64,000 nt of DNA, from NCBI RefSeq assembly GCF_900113765.1, contig NZ_FOQO01000010.1, forward strand, positions 124,001-188,000, given 5' to 3'. The notes under the pieces were generated by a model, which ran no database searches, was not told the origin of the DNA, and saw only the letters and a program-made list of their open reading frames with translations. The position numbers and the translations under genes are program-made. Below, piece by piece: positions 1-8,370 of this stretch (its first letter is position 1; each line of letters opens with the position of its first letter). The stretch comes from Parapedobacter indicus (GTDB lineage Bacteria > Bacteroidota > Bacteroidia > Sphingobacteriales > Sphingobacteriaceae).

Positions 1-1
1 T

Positions 2-322
2 GATCCACTTATGGGAATAAATAAAGTCCGTACACGGGCCGGACTGGCGTCACTTCCGACCGGTATGGGACAAGACGAATTACGCGATGCCATCATTCAC
101 GAACGCATGCAAGAGTTTGTTTTTGAACAAGTAATGTATGCAGAATTGCGCAGAAAGAGTAAATTTGGAGGATCGCCCGATTATTTAGGAGATCAAATAA
201 GACATTTTTCGGAAAAATACAATCTGGGGCGTACGGTGAAAACAAGTGATTATGTTTTGCCGTTACCTTTAAAAGAGTTGCAGGGTAATCCGAATGTTAC
301 CCAAAATCCGGAATGGCAATAA
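2..322 (+). CDS. RagB/SusD family nutrient-binding outer membrane protein, C-terminal part
   Basis: The reading frame is open from the left edge of the window and only about 106 residues are visible, so the gene starts outside. SusD proteins are surface lipoproteins that work with a SusC TonB-dependent channel to capture glycans. Visible signs are INKVRTRAGL near the left edge, a pattern typical of the SusD C-terminal half, the helix with MQEFVFEQ, and the closing LPLPLKELQGNPNVTQNPEW, which matches the usual SusD ending (P-x-P-x-E-x-x-x-N-P-x-x-x-Q-N-P). The stop is 15 bp before the next gene, so this SusD is probably co-transcribed with the module that follows. Family assignment is firm; the substrate cannot be read. 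Confidence 0.85.
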   Translation, partial: DPLMGINKVRTRAGLASLPTGMGQDELRDAIIHERMQEFVFEQVMYAELRRKSKFGGSPDYLGDQIRHFSEKYNLGRTVKTSDYVLPLPLKELQGNPNVTQNPEWQ

Positions 323-337
323 CGAAATACATAAATT

Positions 338-3100
338 ATGTGGTATAAATCAAAGCTTTTTATCCTTGCGGTTATTGGAGTGGCTGTTGTGCTGGTGGGG
401 GTGTTTAGCCTGTCTTCGGAAGACGAAGTGGATTTCAGCGCTGAGATAAAGCCCATTATTAATAAGCATTGCATCTCGTGCCACGGTGGCGTAAAGAAAA
501 ACGGTGGGCTAAGCTTTTTGTTTGAAGAAGAGGCGTTTGCAAAGACCGAATCGGGAAAACCTGCCATTGTACCCGGTGATGCGGAGCATAGTGAACTCAT
601 CCGCAGACTAACCGCTGAGGACCCCGAGGAGCGCATGCCCTACGACGCGCCGCCGTTGAGTAAAGAAGAAATTAAGCTGCTGACGCGATGGATCAACCAA
701 GGTGCGAAGTGGGGGGAGCATTGGGCGTATACGCTGCCCAAAGAGGTGGAAGTACCTCGCACGAATTTCGCCTTCGCTTCCCTATGGAACTTCGGGAGCG
801 GTGAGACCCTGCACAGTGATATCGACTACTTTGTCAAGGCCAAACACAAAGAGCGGGGGCTTGAATTTTCGCCGGAGGCCGATCGGGCTATCCTGCTACG
901 CAGGTTGTTTTTAGATCTGGTTGGCCTACCGCCGTCGCCCGAACAGGTGGAAGCGTTTGTGAACGATAAGCGATCGGATGCCTACGACCGGCGTGTTGAC
1001 AGTTTGCTGGCATCGCCGCACTTTGGCGAACACTGGGCTTCGTGGTGGCTGGATATGGCACGTTATGCGGATACCAAGGGGTATGAAAAAGATCAATCGC
1101 GGAGTATTTGGCGGTACCGCGACTGGGTCATTAAGGCATTCAACCACGATATGCCCTTTACCCAATTCACGATTGAACAATTAGCCGGCGACTTGCTTCC
1201 GAATGCGTCAAAGGATCAGCTCATCGCGACTGCCTTCCATCGCAACACCATGACCAACGACGAGGGCGGGACAGATGACGAAGAATTCCGTGTAGCAGCG
1301 GTCATTGACCGCGTCAATACCACCTATCAGACCTGGTTATCGACCACCATTGAATGTGTGCAATGCCACAGCCACACCTACGATCCCATCAAGTTTGAAG
1401 AATATTATGAGTCGTTGGCATTCTTCAATAATACACGCGATGAAGATACACCGGCAGACTATCCAACGCTTCGGTTTTTTAACCAGGAAGACAGCCTGCA
1501 GATCGAACAGATCAAACAATGGGTGGGCGAATACGCCAATGCGGATCGGGCGGCAGCCACCGATCGTTTCCTGCACACGCTGGAACCCAAAATCCATGCC
1601 CATGCGTGTGATCAGCTGGTCAACGGCGCGTTGGTGGATACCAAATGGCTCGGAATACGCAACGGTGGAAGTGCGCGGATACCCGCTGTCACGGTGAATG
1701 ACAACGATGTATTCTACCTGAACTATCGAACGGGTACTCCAGGTGGGTTGTTGGAGATGCGATTGGGGAACCTCAATGGGCCCGTGTTGGCGCGGACAAA
1801 ATTAGCGGTCACTCAGGGTATGCAGACCCTAGCCATCCCGACAACCACTACGCAGGGAAAACACGACATCTACCTGATCTTCCGCAATGCTTCGCTGCCG
1901 GCGGGACAGGTTGTCTGCCTCGCCGAATGGATGGCCTTCCGGCAGCCATTGCCGGGTAGCAACAAGGACGGATATGCTGCACTGGATGAAATGTTCCTGG
2001 AGCTGGTCAACCGCCAAACACCTTCGGTACCGATCCTCATTGAAAATCCGTCTGAGATGGCCCGCGAAACACCTATTTTTGAGCGTGGAAACTGGTTGGT
2101 GCATGGTCCGGTGGTGGAACCGGATGTTCCCGAGTCGCTCAATGATTTCCCCGAGGGCGCGCCCCGTAACCGTCTGGGCTTTGCCCAGTGGCTGGTTAGC
2201 GAAGAAAATCCGCTTACCGCCCGTACACTGGTCAATCGCGTCTGGGCACAGCTATTTGGACATGGGATTGTTGAACCGCTCGGCGATATGGGCACACAAA
2301 GCGATCCGCCTACGCATCCCGAATTGCTCGATTGGCTTGCCTTGCAATTTATGCATGAAATGGACTGGAGCGTGAAACGCCTGCTGAAAGAACTGGTCAC
2401 ATCCACTACCTATCGGCAATCGTCCGTATTAACCCATGAGACGGCAGAAAAAGATCCCGACAACACCTATTATGCACGTGGACCGCGGTTCCGGCTTTCT
2501 GCCGAACAGATCCGCGATCAGGCACTTGCCGTAAGTGGTCTGCTTAGTGATAAAATGTACGGCCCCAGCGTGATGCCCTATCAACCGGAAGGCGTCTGGA
2601 TGAGTGTTTATAGCGGCGAAAGCTGGAGGACCAGTCCGGGGGAAGATCAGCACCGGAGAGGGATTTACACATTCATCAAACGGACCAGCCCTTACCCTTC
2701 TTACATGACATTTGATGCGTCCAGTCGGGAGGTATGCCTGGTAGACCGCATACCGACGAATACGCCACTACAGGCGCTTACCACGCTGAATGATCCGGTG
2801 TATATGGAAGCCTCTGTTCACCTGGCCCGACGGATGATCGAAGCCGGAGCGGGGGATATTAGTCGTTCGATCCGGTCAGGATACCGCTATGTGATGCAAC
2901 GGCCGCTTTCCGACGATAAGCTCGCCGCGCTGGAAAAGCTTTACCAGGAAGCGCATACTCATTACCGCGAACAACCTACGGCGGCCGGTACGTTGATCGG
3001 AAAGTCATCCGGCACTGCCGAGGCGGATGCCGCCACGGCGGCGTATACAATGGTGGCCAGCGCGCTGCTCAATCTGGACGAATTCCTTACAAAATCTTAA
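338..3100 (+). CDS. PSD1 / planctomycete cytochrome c-type protein (DUF1549 and DUF1553)
   Basis: A 920-residue exported protein. Residues 7-27 form a hydrophobic anchor; a haem c site CISCH (C45-H49) lies in the small N-terminal cytochrome domain; a DUF1549-like region follows (about 150-380); residues about 410-535 look like a beta-rich CBM6-type carbohydrate-binding insert; the C-terminal third is DUF1553-like (NRVWAQLFGHGIVEPLGDMG near 635). This architecture is abundant in Planctomycetes and recurs in Bacteroidota, where it travels with a DUF1501 gene, as here. The biochemical role is not established; a periplasmic redox step on a carbohydrate is an inference from the haem, the CBM-like insert and the SusD neighbour. 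The ATG at 338 precedes the anchor directly. Confidence 0.88.
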   Translation: MWYKSKLFILAVIGVAVVLVGVFSLSSEDEVDFSAEIKPIINKHCISCHGGVKKNGGLSFLFEEEAFAKTESGKPAIVPGDAEHSELIRRLTAEDPEERMPYDAPPLSKEEIKLLTRWINQGAKWGEHWAYTLPKEVEVPRTNFAFASLWNFGSGETLHSDIDYFVKAKHKERGLEFSPEADRAILLRRLFLDLVGLPPSPEQVEAFVNDKRSDAYDRRVDSLLASPHFGEHWASWWLDMARYADTKGYEKDQSRSIWRYRDWVIKAFNHDMPFTQFTIEQLAGDLLPNASKDQLIATAFHRNTMTNDEGGTDDEEFRVAAVIDRVNTTYQTWLSTTIECVQCHSHTYDPIKFEEYYESLAFFNNTRDEDTPADYPTLRFFNQEDSLQIEQIKQWVGEYANADRAAATDRFLHTLEPKIHAHACDQLVNGALVDTKWLGIRNGGSARIPAVTVNDNDVFYLNYRTGTPGGLLEMRLGNLNGPVLARTKLAVTQGMQTLAIPTTTTQGKHDIYLIFRNASLPAGQVVCLAEWMAFRQPLPGSNKDGYAALDEMFLELVNRQTPSVPILIENPSEMARETPIFERGNWLVHGPVVEPDVPESLNDFPEGAPRNRLGFAQWLVSEENPLTARTLVNRVWAQLFGHGIVEPLGDMGTQSDPPTHPELLDWLALQFMHEMDWSVKRLLKELVTSTTYRQSSVLTHETAEKDPDNTYYARGPRFRLSAEQIRDQALAVSGLLSDKMYGPSVMPYQPEGVWMSVYSGESWRTSPGEDQHRRGIYTFIKRTSPYPSYMTFDASSREVCLVDRIPTNTPLQALTTLNDPVYMEASVHLARRMIEAGAGDISRSIRSGYRYVMQRPLSDDKLAALEKLYQEAHTHYREQPTAAGTLIGKSSGTAEADAATAAYTMVASALLNLDEFLTKS

Positions 3101-3109
3101 TGAGTGACC

Positions 3110-4603
3110 ATGGATAAATTATTGAAAGAAGTACAGGAAGCCGAATTAAAGGCTGTGACAAGGCGTCATTTTCTGCTGGAATGTGTGGCGGGTGTCGGTA
3201 CATTGGCCCTGGGATCCATGTTGGGCGGATGTTTTGGTGGGAATACCGGAGGCAAACAAGGGGTGGGATTATCGGCCGATGCCTTGAATCCAATCGCTCC
3301 GCGGCTTCCGCATTTCCCCGGGCGCGCCAAAAGCGTCATCTATTTGCACATGGCAGGCGCACCATCGCAATTGGAATTATTTGATTACAAGCCTGAATTG
3401 CATAAGCTCCATAATCAGTTATGCCCGCAATCGTTGCTCGAAGGCAAGAAGTTTGCTTTCATCCGTGGCACTCCCAAAATGCTGGGGCCACAAGCGACTT
3501 TTCGGCAGTATGGCGAAAGCGGAGCCTGGATATCCAATCTTTTGCCACATTTTACAAAAGTGGCCGATGAGGTAAGTTTCTTAAAGGCCGTTCACACCGA
3601 TCAGTTCAACCACGGACCCGCACAGCTCTTCATGCACACGGGAAACGCCCGGCTGGGAAGGCCAAGCATCGGATCGTGGGTAACCTATGGGCTGGGTACA
3701 GAGAACAGTAACCTGCCAGGCTTTGTTGTGTTGACTTCCGGTGGCAAAACCCCGGATGCCGGAAAAAGCGTATGGGGTAGCGGTTTTCTTCCATCCGTCT
3801 ATCAAGGGGTGCAATGTAGATCGCATGGTGATCCGGTATTGTATATCAGCGATCCGGACGGAATGAACCGCGACATGAAACGAAAGGCGATTGATGCCAT
3901 CGGTGCGGTAAACAGGGAGGAATATGCGACGTATAAAGATCCGGAGATCCTGACGCGTATCGCCCAATACGAAATGGCCTACAAAATGCAGGTGGCCGTG
4001 CCCGAGGTAATGAACATCAATAATGAGCCTGAATACATCCACGAATTGTATGGTACGCAGCCGGGCAAGGAATCCTTTGCAAATAATTGTCTGTTAGCTC
4101 GTAAGCTGGTGGAACAAGGTGTACGCTTCGTACAGCTGTTTGACTGGGGATGGGATAGCCACGGTACAGGCGCGGATACAGCGCTCGATCTGGGTTTCCG
4201 GAATAAATGCCGTGAAATCGACCGACCGATGACTGCGTTGTTGTTGGATCTCAAGCAACGGGGATTACTGGATGAAACATTGGTCGTATGGGGCGGCGAA
4301 TTCGGCCGTACCCCGATGCAGGAAAACCGCGACAACAAGGATATGCCTTTCGCAGGCCGGGATCATCATCCCGATGCGTATACGATATGGATGGCAGGAG
4401 GGGGGGTGAAAAAAGGAGTCACTTGGGGAGAAACCGATGAAATCGGCTTCTCGGCTGTTAAGGGTAGCACGTCGGTTCACGATGTCCACGCCACGATGCT
4501 GCACCTGCTGGGCTTCGACCACGAGAAGTTGACGTATGAGTTTCAAGGGAGGCCCTTTAGGCTCACCGACGTAGAAGGAAACGTGATCCAGGCACTTATT
4601 TGA
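3110..4603 (+). CDS. DUF1501 domain-containing protein, Tat-exported
   Basis: About 497 residues, related to the sulfatase/alkaline phosphatase fold as known for DUF1501. The N-terminus has a twin-arginine motif (VTRRHFLLE) followed by a hydrophobic stretch, so Tat export is likely. Conserved blocks visible are FDWGWDSHG, GEFGRTP and GRDHHPDAY, whose His and Asp residues suit metal binding. It begins 9 bp after the DUF1553 gene and is its standard partner. A GTG at 3104 in the same frame could add two residues; ATG 3110 is chosen because no Shine-Dalgarno favours the GTG. Substrate unknown. Confidence 0.88.
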   Translation: MDKLLKEVQEAELKAVTRRHFLLECVAGVGTLALGSMLGGCFGGNTGGKQGVGLSADALNPIAPRLPHFPGRAKSVIYLHMAGAPSQLELFDYKPELHKLHNQLCPQSLLEGKKFAFIRGTPKMLGPQATFRQYGESGAWISNLLPHFTKVADEVSFLKAVHTDQFNHGPAQLFMHTGNARLGRPSIGSWVTYGLGTENSNLPGFVVLTSGGKTPDAGKSVWGSGFLPSVYQGVQCRSHGDPVLYISDPDGMNRDMKRKAIDAIGAVNREEYATYKDPEILTRIAQYEMAYKMQVAVPEVMNINNEPEYIHELYGTQPGKESFANNCLLARKLVEQGVRFVQLFDWGWDSHGTGADTALDLGFRNKCREIDRPMTALLLDLKQRGLLDETLVVWGGEFGRTPMQENRDNKDMPFAGRDHHPDAYTIWMAGGGVKKGVTWGETDEIGFSAVKGSTSVHDVHATMLHLLGFDHEKLTYEFQGRPFRLTDVEGNVIQALI

Positions 4604-4609
4604 TAATTG

Positions 4610-5518
4610 ATGTTGCGAATACGAATGAAACCTGCCCCTATTTTAATTTATGTGTTGTTCCTGACCTTCGCTGCATCGCTTGCGGTCAACGCCCAGCAAT
4701 CGGATCTTGCAACCGACATTACGTTCTTCTGCACCGACTGGGGACGGGATGTCCCGTGGGACGAATATTGCAAACGAGTGCGTGACGCAGGTTTCGATGG
4801 CATTGAAACCTGGGCTCCCACTGATATTGCGGCGCAGGAGGAGATGCTGAATGCGTTTAAAAAATATAACTTAGCCTATATTTTTCTCTGTACCGGATCG
4901 GGTGCCGACTTCAACACGTTTCTTGCCACCTATAAGCAGCGTTTGGAGCATGCAGTTGCCCTTCACCCCGTATCGATCAATAGCCATACAGGGAAAGATC
5001 ATTTTGATGCGACACAGAACGAAGCGCTGATCAACCTAGCCGATTCAATCAGCCGGGCAAGCGGAGTTCCTATTGCACATGAAACACACCGGGGCCGTTT
5101 CAGTTTCGCTGCGCATATTACACAGGAGTACCTCGAGCGATTACCTCATCTGCGGCTCACCTTAGATATTTCACATTGGTGCAATGTTCATGAGTCAATG
5201 CTTGACGACCAGCCCGAAGCGGTGTCGCTGGCGCTGCAGCGAACCGATCACATCCATGCACGCATAGGACATCCCGAAGGCCCTCAGGTAAACGATCCCC
5301 GTGCTCCCGAATGGGAATCCGTTGTACAGCGTCACCTCGAATGGTGGGACGCCATTGTTGCGGCCCACGGTGAACAACGTAAGCCCTTAACCATTACGAC
5401 GGAATTTGGTCCGCCGAACTACCTGCCAACGCTGCCTTATACGCGACAGCCAGTAGCTAACCAATGGGATCTTAATAAATACATGCTTGATCTTTTAAAA
5501 ACCCGTTACGAAAATTGA
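4610..5518 (+). CDS. Exported sugar phosphate isomerase/epimerase-like TIM barrel
   Basis: About 300 residues with a signal peptide ending at VNAQ, followed by an AP-endonuclease-2/xylose-isomerase-like TIM barrel. Supporting blocks are GFDGIETWAP (first strand), AHETHRGRFSF, LTLDISHW and HIHARIGHPEGPQ, which carry the Glu, His and Asp residues used for divalent metal in this superfamily. Export is unusual for classical isomerases but fits the periplasmic setting of the module. Two starts are possible: ATG 4610 or ATG 4625; the second gives the neater signal peptide (MKPAPILIYVLFLTF). The stop overlaps the next start as TGATG, indicating translational coupling. Confidence 0.82.
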   Translation: MLRIRMKPAPILIYVLFLTFAASLAVNAQQSDLATDITFFCTDWGRDVPWDEYCKRVRDAGFDGIETWAPTDIAAQEEMLNAFKKYNLAYIFLCTGSGADFNTFLATYKQRLEHAVALHPVSINSHTGKDHFDATQNEALINLADSISRASGVPIAHETHRGRFSFAAHITQEYLERLPHLRLTLDISHWCNVHESMLDDQPEAVSLALQRTDHIHARIGHPEGPQVNDPRAPEWESVVQRHLEWWDAIVAAHGEQRKPLTITTEFGPPNYLPTLPYTRQPVANQWDLNKYMLDLLKTRYEN

Positions 5519-6954
5519 TGGAAAATAACGGTGATTTGCTCCTTTTCCTCGGGAAATGGCATCCGTTGCTGGTGCACCTTCCCATCGGAATGTTATTTAT
5601 GGCGTTTGTTCTTGCGCTGCTCAGCCGGAAAAAGGCCTATACGTCGCTCGCCCCGGCAATAGCACCCACCTTACTTTTCGGGGCTGCTTCGGCTGTTTTG
5701 GCAAGTATTTCAGGATACCTGTTGTCGCTTAGTGGCGGTTATAATGTCCGGACGCTTTCGCTCCATCAATGGATGGGCATCAGTGCGGCACTGGTCAGCG
5801 TACTGTGCTGGCTGCTCTATCGCCCCGCTGTTCGTACGAAAGATATACTTTCTCCAATCAGAAAGCTGCGCTTTGCAGTACTTAGCCTGATGGTGGCCCT
5901 CCTTTGCATCGCCGGACATTTCGGCGGGACGCTCACGCATGGTGATGGGTACCTGACCGAGGCCATGCCTACTCCGATGCGAAAATTGTTTGGTTGGCAA
6001 CCGGACGTGTTCACCCTGGAGAATGTCCAGGAGGCGGCCGTTTATGCCGATATTGTCCAACCCATTTTGCAACAGCGGTGCCAAAGTTGCCACGGACCGA
6101 AAAAGCAGGAGGGGGAATTGGCGCTGCATACGTTCAACGCATTGATGGAAGGAGGTGAAAGTGGGCAAGCCATCGTGGCCGGCGATACGGTAGGCAGTGA
6201 ACTTTTCCGGCGGCTCACCTTGCCGGCAGGCGACGAAGACCGCATGCCTCCCAAGGGGCGCACGCCCATCACTGACGATCAGATCCGTCTGATCGCCTGG
6301 TGGATCGCTGCCGGTGCACCCGCCGATAAATTGGTGAAAGAACTGGCACGGCCCGAAGAAATCCAACCGATCTTGCTGGCTTTGGAGAGCGGCAATGCAG
6401 GCGGTGCTGCCGGCGATGGTTCTGTAGTCGCATACGAAGACATTCCCCCTGCGAAGCAGGAGGTTATAAACAAATTGCTCGCCAAAGGAATCAAGGTGGT
6501 ACCGGTTGCAGAAGGCAAAAACCAACTGATGGTAAATGCAATAAATTATCCGGCATTCAATGACGATGACCGTGAACTGCTGCTGGGATTGGCTGCCAAC
6601 ATCGCCGAGTTAAAACTGGGAGGGACGCAGATTACAGACGCTACACTTGAGCACCTCGAACAATTCGCCGAGTTGCGGCAGCTCAACCTTGAAAATACCA
6701 CAATAACCGACGAGGGGATAGCTCACTTGAAGGGATGTGACAAACTATGGTACCTCAATTTGGTCAATACCCAGGTAACAGACGAGGGACTCAAGACGTT
6801 GAGCGATCTACCGGAGCTGCGTAGGGTATATCTCTATCAAACCAAGGTGACTACTGAAGGGATCGCATCACTCGTCCAAACTGCACAGGAATTGGAAATA
6901 GATACGGGTAACTATCGGTTGCCTGCATTGCCTTCCGACACGATTGTTTATTGA
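5518..6954 (+). CDS. DUF2231 membrane protein with haem c domain and leucine-rich repeats
   Basis: 478 residues. Four transmembrane helices at about 16-36, 45-67, 80-98 and 115-135 carry the DUF2231-type motifs HPLLVHLPIG and GHFGGTLTHG. A planctomycete-type cytochrome c domain follows with CQSCH at C188-H192. The C-terminal part (about 355-470) is a set of short leucine-rich repeats of the form L..L.L..T.ITDEGIAHL. The ATG overlaps the stop of the isomerase gene by one base. This is the second haem c protein of the module and would anchor electron transfer at the inner membrane; that role is inferred. The next 84 bp hold only a promoter. Confidence 0.85.
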   Translation: MENNGDLLLFLGKWHPLLVHLPIGMLFMAFVLALLSRKKAYTSLAPAIAPTLLFGAASAVLASISGYLLSLSGGYNVRTLSLHQWMGISAALVSVLCWLLYRPAVRTKDILSPIRKLRFAVLSLMVALLCIAGHFGGTLTHGDGYLTEAMPTPMRKLFGWQPDVFTLENVQEAAVYADIVQPILQQRCQSCHGPKKQEGELALHTFNALMEGGESGQAIVAGDTVGSELFRRLTLPAGDEDRMPPKGRTPITDDQIRLIAWWIAAGAPADKLVKELARPEEIQPILLALESGNAGGAAGDGSVVAYEDIPPAKQEVINKLLAKGIKVVPVAEGKNQLMVNAINYPAFNDDDRELLLGLAANIAELKLGGTQITDATLEHLEQFAELRQLNLENTTITDEGIAHLKGCDKLWYLNLVNTQVTDEGLKTLSDLPELRRVYLYQTKVTTEGIASLVQTAQELEIDTGNYRLPALPSDTIVY

Positions 6955-6963
6955 GCTTATTAA

Positions 6964-6995
6964 TTTGGCGATTACAGCCAATCTCACTAACTTTA
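6964..6995 (+). promoter_or_regulatory. Bacteroidota-type promoter of the esterase gene
   Basis: TTTG at 6964-6967, a 20-bp spacer and TAACTTTA at 6988-6995, one mismatch from TAnnTTTG; 43 bp separate the box from the ATG at 7039. It places a new transcription unit after the DUF1553/DUF1501 module. Confidence 0.5.
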
Positions 6996-7038
6996 TCGCT
7001 TACAATTATTAATCACTTATTGACCCTCGTATAAAACA

Positions 7039-8346
7039 ATGAACAGACTATCCTTTATCCGTTCCGCTTTCGCTATCTGCGGTGCCTTGTTTTTGGCGCT
7101 GACGTCATTCGCCCAATCCCGTCCGCCGCATCCCATCCAAGTGCTTGTATCACCCGATAAGCCGGATTGGACATACGCACCCGGTGAGGAAGCAACCTTT
7201 ACGATACGGATTTTAAAGCATCAGGTTCCGATGGAAGATGTAGCGGTAACATATACCTTGGGGCCGGAGAAGATGCAGCCCGTCAACCAGGGGACGTTGA
7301 AGTTGAAAGGAGGTACAGCAACGGTTAAAGGAAAGCTGACCGACCCCGGCTTTTTACGGTGTGAGGCACGGATTACGGTGGATGGCACGGATTATAGGGG
7401 GCTGGCGACCGCCGGATATGCCCCGGAAAGTATCCAACCTACGCAAACCCTGCCTGCCGATTTCTGGGAATTCTGGGACCATGCCAAGGCGGAGGCAGCA
7501 AAGATGCCATTAGATGCCAAACTGACGCTGCTTCCGGAGCGCTGTACGGAAAGGGCCGACGTTTATCAGGTAAATATCCAGAATTATGAAACAGGGAGCC
7601 GTATCTATGGGATACTGGCGAAACCCAAAGCGCCGGGTAAGTATCCCGCCGTATTGCAGGTGCCGGGTGCCGGCATCCGGCCGTATTACGGAATTGTTGA
7701 TCTAGCAGAAAAAGGAGTGATCACGCTGCAAGTTGGTATTCATGGTATTCCGGTGATTTATGAAACGGGTCTGTACGATGATCTTCGCGCTGCGGCATTG
7801 AAGAACTATCAGTTCTTTAATATGGACGACAGAAACCAGTATTATTATAAGCGGGTTTACCTGGGTTGTGTACGTGCGATTGACTATCTCTTTTCGCTTC
7901 CTGAATTTGATGGCAGTACATTGGCGGTTTGGGGAGGAAGTCAAGGAGGAGCGTTGTCTATCGTGACCACTGCATTGGATAACCGCGTGAAATATTTGGT
8001 ATCGCTGTATCCGGCACTCTGTGACCTCACAGGGTACTTACACGGCCGCGCGGGCGGCTGGCCGCATATGTTTAACGAGTCCAATGCGCCTTTCATGGCC
8101 AAGGATGATAAAATTAAAGTTTCTGCCTACTACGACGTGGTCAATTTCGCAAAGTCTGTCAAAGTGCCAGGCTTCTACACCTGGGGATATAACGACGAGA
8201 CCTGTCCGCCTACCTCGTTTTATTCGGCATATAACCAAATTAAAGCACCCAAGGAATTATTTTTGATGCAGGAAACCGGGCATTGGACATTTCCCGAACA
8301 GCAGACGAAAATACAGGAATGGTTGCTGAAGCAGTTGGTTAAGTGA
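7039..8346 (+). CDS. Acetylxylan esterase-like alpha/beta hydrolase (AXE1 family)
   Basis: 435 residues with a signal peptide ending at TSFAQ. An N-terminal beta-sandwich of about 110 residues precedes the AXE1-type alpha/beta hydrolase domain. The nucleophile elbow is GGSQGG with S301; the catalytic His is in QETGHWTFPEQQ near the C-terminus and the acid is probably in GYNDETCPP. Enzymes of this family remove acetyl groups from xylan oligosaccharides or cephalosporins. It stands alone between a promoter and the oxidoreductase gene 24 bp downstream. Periplasmic location is inferred from the signal peptide. Confidence 0.85.
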   Translation: MNRLSFIRSAFAICGALFLALTSFAQSRPPHPIQVLVSPDKPDWTYAPGEEATFTIRILKHQVPMEDVAVTYTLGPEKMQPVNQGTLKLKGGTATVKGKLTDPGFLRCEARITVDGTDYRGLATAGYAPESIQPTQTLPADFWEFWDHAKAEAAKMPLDAKLTLLPERCTERADVYQVNIQNYETGSRIYGILAKPKAPGKYPAVLQVPGAGIRPYYGIVDLAEKGVITLQVGIHGIPVIYETGLYDDLRAAALKNYQFFNMDDRNQYYYKRVYLGCVRAIDYLFSLPEFDGSTLAVWGGSQGGALSIVTTALDNRVKYLVSLYPALCDLTGYLHGRAGGWPHMFNESNAPFMAKDDKIKVSAYYDVVNFAKSVKVPGFYTWGYNDETCPPTSFYSAYNQIKAPKELFLMQETGHWTFPEQQTKIQEWLLKQLVK

Positions 8347-8370
8347 TAAAATTCCCCCATCTTTGAGGGT

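Noticed and set aside
1870..2406. 178-codon minus-strand open frame
   Set aside because: Lies wholly inside the DUF1553 gene, serine/arginine-rich composition typical of an antisense shadow of GC-rich third positions, and no promoter or start context.
5710..6525. 271-codon minus-strand open frame
   Set aside because: Antisense to the DUF2231/haem c gene whose own domains are clear; no recognisable domain in the shadow.
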